Position numbers and translations under genes: made by a program | Part shown: piece after piece, positions 60,592 through 64,000 of the stretch | Position numbering within the stretch: the stretch's first letter is position 1 | How the letters are laid out: every line of letters begins with the position of its first letter | Notes under the pieces: model-generated | Told to the model about the DNA's origin: nothing | What the model saw: only the letters and a program-made list of their open reading frames with translations | Databases searched by the model: none | Assembly (NCBI RefSeq): GCF_002362315.1 | Contig: NZ_MTZV01000006.1 | Coordinates: forward strand, 1,302,001-1,366,000 | Length of the DNA: 64,000 bases | Source of the DNA: Paraburkholderia acidicola | Lineage (GTDB): Bacteria > Pseudomonadota > Gammaproteobacteria > Burkholderiales > Burkholderiaceae | Reading direction: 5' to 3'

Positions 60592-61533
60592 CTAACCCGA
60601 AACGCCGTGACCTGGTTGCAGATTTTCACGAACCCAATCTTCGAGCCCGCACACGGCAATTCCACGTTGCGCGTTGAAAGTCTGTTTCTTGTCCCACGAC
60701 ACACCGCGCCCTTCGGCGAATACGACCCGGTACTTTCTTATCGCGTCATGCGGGTCCTCGGCAAGCTGGCGCTTCAGTTCCGGCACGCTCCATTCCGTGC
60801 GACGGAGGTTCAGACCTAGCAGCGTGTCGACCGTGTCCGCCAGTTGACGATAAGTCACCGTATCGCCCGCGACGCGCACGACCTGGTTCACGATTGCCGG
60901 CTCCGCGAGCACGATGGCGGACGTCAAAGCGCCGATGTCCTCTGCGGTCGTCACTGTTACCGCGTTGTCCCAGCTTCCCAGTGCATGCACGACGTTCCCC
61001 GCCAGATCCACGACACCAAACGATGGCTCGAACAGAAAGCTCGTAAACATTCCTGTCGAGACGATAATCCATTGCGTCTGCTGTTGCGAGCGGAGCAGAT
61101 CGCGCACGTCGAGTTGTTCGTCGAACAGGTCCTGCGCGCTTCCTCTGCCGATAACGTCATAGTCCACACCGAATTGCCACGGTACGTAGCGTTTGACTCC
61201 CGCATCCAGCACCGCCCGCGTAATCTTGCGTTGTGTATCCCGTCCGCCCGCAAACCCGGTACATGAAATGACGGTGTCGAAACTAGAGAAGACATCGGCG
61301 AGTGCAGCCACGGATTGCGTCGCCAGATCACCGGGAATGAGCTTGACGCCCAGCGCCCGCAACGCGGCGACATCTTTCTGTTTGACGGGATCGCTGGAAT
61401 TGATCGTTGACGGACGAAGCAGCACAGCGACAGACATGCCTGCGTCTAGATCAGGGTGTCGGACGAGATTACGCAGCACGGCCATGCCGAGTTCTCCTGC
61501 GCCTAAAACGAGAATTGCATGATGATGCGACAT
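60592..61533 (-). CDS. NmrA/isoflavone-reductase-like NAD(P)-binding protein
   Basis: The 313-residue protein has an N-terminal Rossmann motif (AILVLGAGELGMAVLRNLVRHP), then SVAVLLRPSTINS, KLIPGDLATQSVAALADVF, VISCTGFAGGRDTQRKI and AGVKRYVPWQFGVDYDVIG. This is the NmrA/aromatic-alcohol-reductase branch of extended SDRs. It may reduce an aromatic substrate or act as a redox sensor. The ATG at 61533 is preceded by GAAGAGG. It is divergent from a LysR regulator. Confidence 0.83.
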   Translation of the reverse strand: MSHHHAILVLGAGELGMAVLRNLVRHPDLDAGMSVAVLLRPSTINSSDPVKQKDVAALRALGVKLIPGDLATQSVAALADVFSSFDTVISCTGFAGGRDTQRKITRAVLDAGVKRYVPWQFGVDYDVIGRGSAQDLFDEQLDVRDLLRSQQQTQWIIVSTGMFTSFLFEPSFGVVDLAGNVVHALGSWDNAVTVTTAEDIGALTSAIVLAEPAIVNQVVRVAGDTVTYRQLADTVDTLLGLNLRRTEWSVPELKRQLAEDPHDAIRKYRVVFAEGRGVSWDKKQTFNAQRGIAVCGLEDWVRENLQPGHGVSG

Positions 61534-61827
61534 GTGTGCGCCTCTTCGAGGGAAGAAGATCGTTGAGAGAACGTGCACTCCCATCCGGTAGCGATAGCAG
61601 TGGAAAGAAGACCCGATGAACGAGCGGGAGTGTAGTGGCGCACACGAGCCGCATTGTTCGCCATGACGGAATACAGATCGCGTGAGCGTCGAACTGCTTC
61701 GCTTGATCAGGTTGTCGTACAGACTGGCGGCGACGGGTCTCTGCCGCGTACGGGCGGTAAGATGACGCTCTCGCCGGGCAGGAACCCGGCGCCCCGTCTA
61801 CCAACGAATCCGCCGCGCGTGCCCCTC

Positions 61828-62730
61828 ATGGACAAACTTCAAGCAATGACGATCTTCGTGCGTGTCGTTGAAGCACAGAGCTTCAGCAAGGCTGCGGAGA
61901 CCCTGTCGATGCCGCGTTCGTCGGTGACGACGACGATCAAGAATCTGGAGAAGCATCTCGGTACGCCGTTGCTCAGACGAAGCACGCGAACGCTCAGCCT
62001 GACCGACACAGGCACGCGCTACCTGGCATCGTGTCGAGCCATTCTGTCCGACATCGCCGAGGCGGAAAGTGGCTTGTCGACGGACGCGAAAAATCCGCGC
62101 GGGCGTGTACGAGTGGATATGCCAGGTGTAATCGGTCGCGCGATCGTGTTGCCGCGACTGCTCGAATTCGAAGCACGTTTTCCCGACATCGAACTGGTGC
62201 TCGGTCTCAGCGATCGTCCCGCGGACCTGATCTACGACGGCATCGATTGCGTCATTCGCAGTGGCGAACTGATGGACTCGACGCTGGTTGCGCGCCGGCT
62301 CGGTCAGTTGAACTGGCTCACCTGTGCGTCGCCGCGCTACCTCAAGCAGCACGGCGAACCCGATTCTGTGAGCGCCTTGCACGCTCACCACATCGTCAAT
62401 TACCTCGCGAATGCGACAGGCCGTCCGCTCGATTGGCGCTTTAACGTCGAGGGCGAGGATCTCACCATGGCAATGCCAAGCCGGTTTTCGGTCAACGAAA
62501 CCGAAGCCTATCTGCAATGCGGTGTGGAGGGTTTGGGACTGATCCAGTTGTCGGAGTTCGCCGCCCGCCCCTACCTTCAAAGCGGGCGCTTGAAGGAAGT
62601 CCTGGCAGATGCACGGTGCTCACCGGTGCCGGTTTCCATCGTCTATCCGCACGGCCGAAACGCGAGTGCGGCGGTCAAGGTGTTTATCGACTGGATCGTC
62701 GAGATCACGGCGGCCGATCTGTTTCGGTAA
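61828..62730 (+). CDS. LysR-family transcriptional regulator
   Basis: The 300-residue protein starts at the ATG at 61828 with the HTH (MDKLQAMTIFVRVVEAQSFSKAAETLSMPRSSVTTTIKNLE) and continues with the effector domain (GRVRVDMPGVIGRAIVLPRLLEFEARFPDIELVLGLSDRPADLI, GIDCVIRSGELMDSTLVARRLG). It belongs to the large CrgA/DmlR-like group. It is divergent from the NmrA-like reductase, which it probably controls. The longer open frame from 61654 reads through the shared promoter region. Confidence 0.88.
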   Translation: MDKLQAMTIFVRVVEAQSFSKAAETLSMPRSSVTTTIKNLEKHLGTPLLRRSTRTLSLTDTGTRYLASCRAILSDIAEAESGLSTDAKNPRGRVRVDMPGVIGRAIVLPRLLEFEARFPDIELVLGLSDRPADLIYDGIDCVIRSGELMDSTLVARRLGQLNWLTCASPRYLKQHGEPDSVSALHAHHIVNYLANATGRPLDWRFNVEGEDLTMAMPSRFSVNETEAYLQCGVEGLGLIQLSEFAARPYLQSGRLKEVLADARCSPVPVSIVYPHGRNASAAVKVFIDWIVEITAADLFR

Positions 62731-62748
62731 GCCGAGGTAAGACGGGTT

Positions 62749-63303
62749 TCAGGACGGTCCCCGGTATCTGACGCAGACTGGATCGATGCGGCTCACACGC
62801 AGCCTGACGCGCTCGCCACGACGCGGCATGTTCCCGAGATCGATCAGCTTGCGCACGCGTACAACGATAGACCCGCCCGGTGCATCGAATCGTATCTTCA
62901 TGGACATGACTGGCATCCGGTTTATCTGGAGACCCGACTGTCTCAGGCTTTCTATGACACCCACGGCATCGTATGCGTCGCGCAGCAAGATGTACCGCAG
63001 CACGGTGTGGAGAAACCACAGCACTAATGCAGTGGCGACGGCGTACTCGAAGATCGAAGCCGCGACGTAGCTGATGGCGGACGCGAGGGAGTCGACAGTC
63101 GCTGGATCGGGTTCGAACGTCCGCACGATCGCGTCGTATAACCACTGGAATGTCGGACCGCCCGTGCTGCGATCGTAGACCGACAGCAGCATGAAACCCA
63201 CCCAGAGGATGCCGGAAAGCTTCCAGACGATTCCGGATACTGCGCGAAGCGTCGTCAATGCCCGATTACACAAGACGAGAGTTGTTTTCAGATCGTGCCT
63301 CAC
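62749..63303 (-). CDS. Hypothetical inner-membrane protein
   Basis: The 184-residue protein has two hydrophobic segments (VSGIVWKLSGILWVGFMLLSVY near 22-45, and SIFEYAVATALVLWFLHTVLRYILL near 83-108). A soluble C-terminal domain follows, with MSMKIRFDAPGGSIVVRVRKLIDLGNMPRRGERVRLRVS. I do not recognise a family. It is convergent with the LysR gene. Confidence 0.6.
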   Translation of the reverse strand: MRHDLKTTLVLCNRALTTLRAVSGIVWKLSGILWVGFMLLSVYDRSTGGPTFQWLYDAIVRTFEPDPATVDSLASAISYVAASIFEYAVATALVLWFLHTVLRYILLRDAYDAVGVIESLRQSGLQINRMPVMSMKIRFDAPGGSIVVRVRKLIDLGNMPRRGERVRLRVSRIDPVCVRYRGPS

Positions 63304-63370
63304 GCAGCGTGATAACCCGGCGGTCGATGTTTACCGGCCCTTGTTCATCGCTCGATTATATGAAATCGTT

Positions 63371-63655
63371 TCAACGGGAACAAAGCGTAACTGCCTGGAT
63401 AAACGCATCCTGTTGCGCGGGGTTCTGAAAAAAAGCTTCAAGACTCACGTGCTCATCATTCGCTACCTGCTGAAAGCAAAGCGTGTTGTTCGCACGAACG
63501 CTCGCCGGGGCAATGGCAACAGCCGTGATCAACAACGCGATAGCCACCAGCACAATCGCGGCACCGGCCAGCCATCGAAGGCCTTCTTCCGATAGCCGCG
63601 GATGCCTTTGTGAGTCCCGTACAGCCATTGGACTTTGGGTCGCTGTCTCTCTCAT
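63371..63655 (-). CDS. Small single-pass membrane protein
   Basis: The 94-residue protein has one membrane segment (WLAGAAIVLVAIALLITAVAIA, about 28-49) and a short periplasmic part with two cysteines (LCFQQVANDEHVSLEAFFQNPAQQDAFIQAVTLCSR). It lies 55 bp after the MarR gene on the same strand and may be co-transcribed. No family is recognised; another start is possible at 63628. Confidence 0.6.
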   Translation of the reverse strand: MRETATQSPMAVRDSQRHPRLSEEGLRWLAGAAIVLVAIALLITAVAIAPASVRANNTLCFQQVANDEHVSLEAFFQNPAQQDAFIQAVTLCSR

Positions 63656-63710
63656 TACGGATTCCCATTATGGTTAGCATGACAACCATTTAGGTTAAAA
63701 AAACGTCTGC

Positions 63711-64000
63711 TCAGGACAGTGCATCTCTGATGCTGTGCATGCTGGCGACAGCAGATTCGAACAATTCTGGCCCGACTTTCGCTCGCACTGCTTTCGCAAT
63801 CTCCGCGCTCACATGATTAATAGGGCCGTCTAGCGCCTTGCCTGCGCGAGTCGGATAGACATACCACTCCCTGCCATCCGACTCACCCTGTCGGCGTTCG
63901 ACCAACTTCTTCTCGGAGAGGCTATCGATAAGCCGCGTCGCGGTGGGACGGGCAATGGTCAATATGTCAGAAACCTCGCTACTCAGGCAGCCGGGCGATG
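63711..64000 (-). CDS. MarR-family transcriptional regulator, 5' end cut by window
   Basis: The frame is open to the window edge, so the N-terminus is missing. About 96 residues remain, with the winged-helix recognition region (CLSSEVSDILTIARPTATRLIDSLSEKKLVERRQGESDGREWYVYPTRAGKALDG) and the C-terminal dimerisation helix (SAEIAKAVRAKVGPELFESAVASMHSIRDAL). The internal TTG at 63962 is not the true start, because family sequence continues upstream of it. Its target is unknown; the small membrane protein downstream is a candidate. Confidence 0.8.
   Translation of the reverse strand, partial: SPGCLSSEVSDILTIARPTATRLIDSLSEKKLVERRQGESDGREWYVYPTRAGKALDGPINHVSAEIAKAVRAKVGPELFESAVASMHSIRDALS

Noticed and set aside
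1..64000. tRNA, rRNA, insertion sequences or prophage genes
   Set aside because: I looked for cloverleaf-like sequences, conserved rRNA blocks, transposase motifs and terminal inverted repeats by eye and found none. A dedicated RNA-gene or IS search could still reveal small ones.

Overview
The window looks like a chromosomal segment of a Burkholderiaceae bacterium, most likely Paraburkholderia or Burkholderia. This rests on uniformly high-GC coding sequence, a classic beta-proteobacterial trimeric porin, DUF4148, DUF2968 and DUF535 proteins, an RstA/RstB-like two-component system, and a PcaR-type IclR regulator. About 63 protein genes can be supported. I saw no rRNA, tRNA, CRISPR array, insertion sequence or prophage. 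The assignment comes from recognising protein families by eye, not from a database search.

Layout. (1) 1-4150: the end of a TIGR03118-like beta-propeller protein, an ECF sigma factor followed by two tandem paralogous membrane anti-sigma factors, and a secreted CHRD-domain protein. (2) 4.4-10.9 kb: a patatin-type Vd autotransporter. It is followed by an RstA-like response regulator, an alpha/beta hydrolase and an RstB-like kinase on the minus strand, with a DUF535 (VirK/YbjX-like) gene divergent to them. The hydrolase-kinase unit and the DUF535 gene share a nearly identical promoter built on two TCGACA half-sites 20 bp apart, 21 bp upstream of a -10 box. (3) 11-16.5 kb: a lone fliD, a lone 3-oxoadipyl-CoA thiolase with a three-half-site IclR-type operator, and otnI-denD for tetronate catabolism. 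(4) 16.6-25.9 kb: a Phd/VapC toxin-antitoxin pair, an ankyrin protein, an MFS carrier, a lipoprotein, a PcaR-like regulator, and an MFS carrier plus M20 amidohydrolase divergent from a LysR gene. (5) 26-29.5 kb: an AT-richer leader with two hairpins in front of a TonB-dependent receptor.

(6) 29.6-37.8 kb: a C-P lyase (phosphonate) locus. phnF, a DUF1045 gene and phnN lie on the minus strand, divergent from phnGHIJKLM, with a perfect 22-bp palindrome between them. (7) 38-46.7 kb: two stand-alone periplasmic binding proteins, an aspartoacylase-like zinc hydrolase, a porin, small unknown proteins and glycogen phosphorylase. (8) 46.7-48.8 kb: an AT-rich, probably acquired pair, a secreted Ig-like protein and a divergent AraC regulator. 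(9) 49-59.6 kb: a DHA2 efflux carrier, threonine aldolase, a degenerate LytM lipoprotein, small unknown proteins, a three-copy 77/78-bp tandem repeat beside a strong terminator, a DUF4148 protein, 6-phosphogluconate dehydrogenase, and a run of small minus-strand enzymes (DUF938, PPOX, Sir2, oxidoreductase-like). (10) 59.6-64 kb: an SDR enzyme, an NmrA-like reductase divergent from a LysR gene, two small membrane proteins and a MarR regulator cut by the window end.

The most interesting observations are the duplicated promoter architecture that appears to define a small RstA-like regulon, the three-half-site operator at the thiolase, the structured leader of the TonB receptor, and the DUF1045 protein with two HxT motifs in a C-P lyase locus where I see no phnP.
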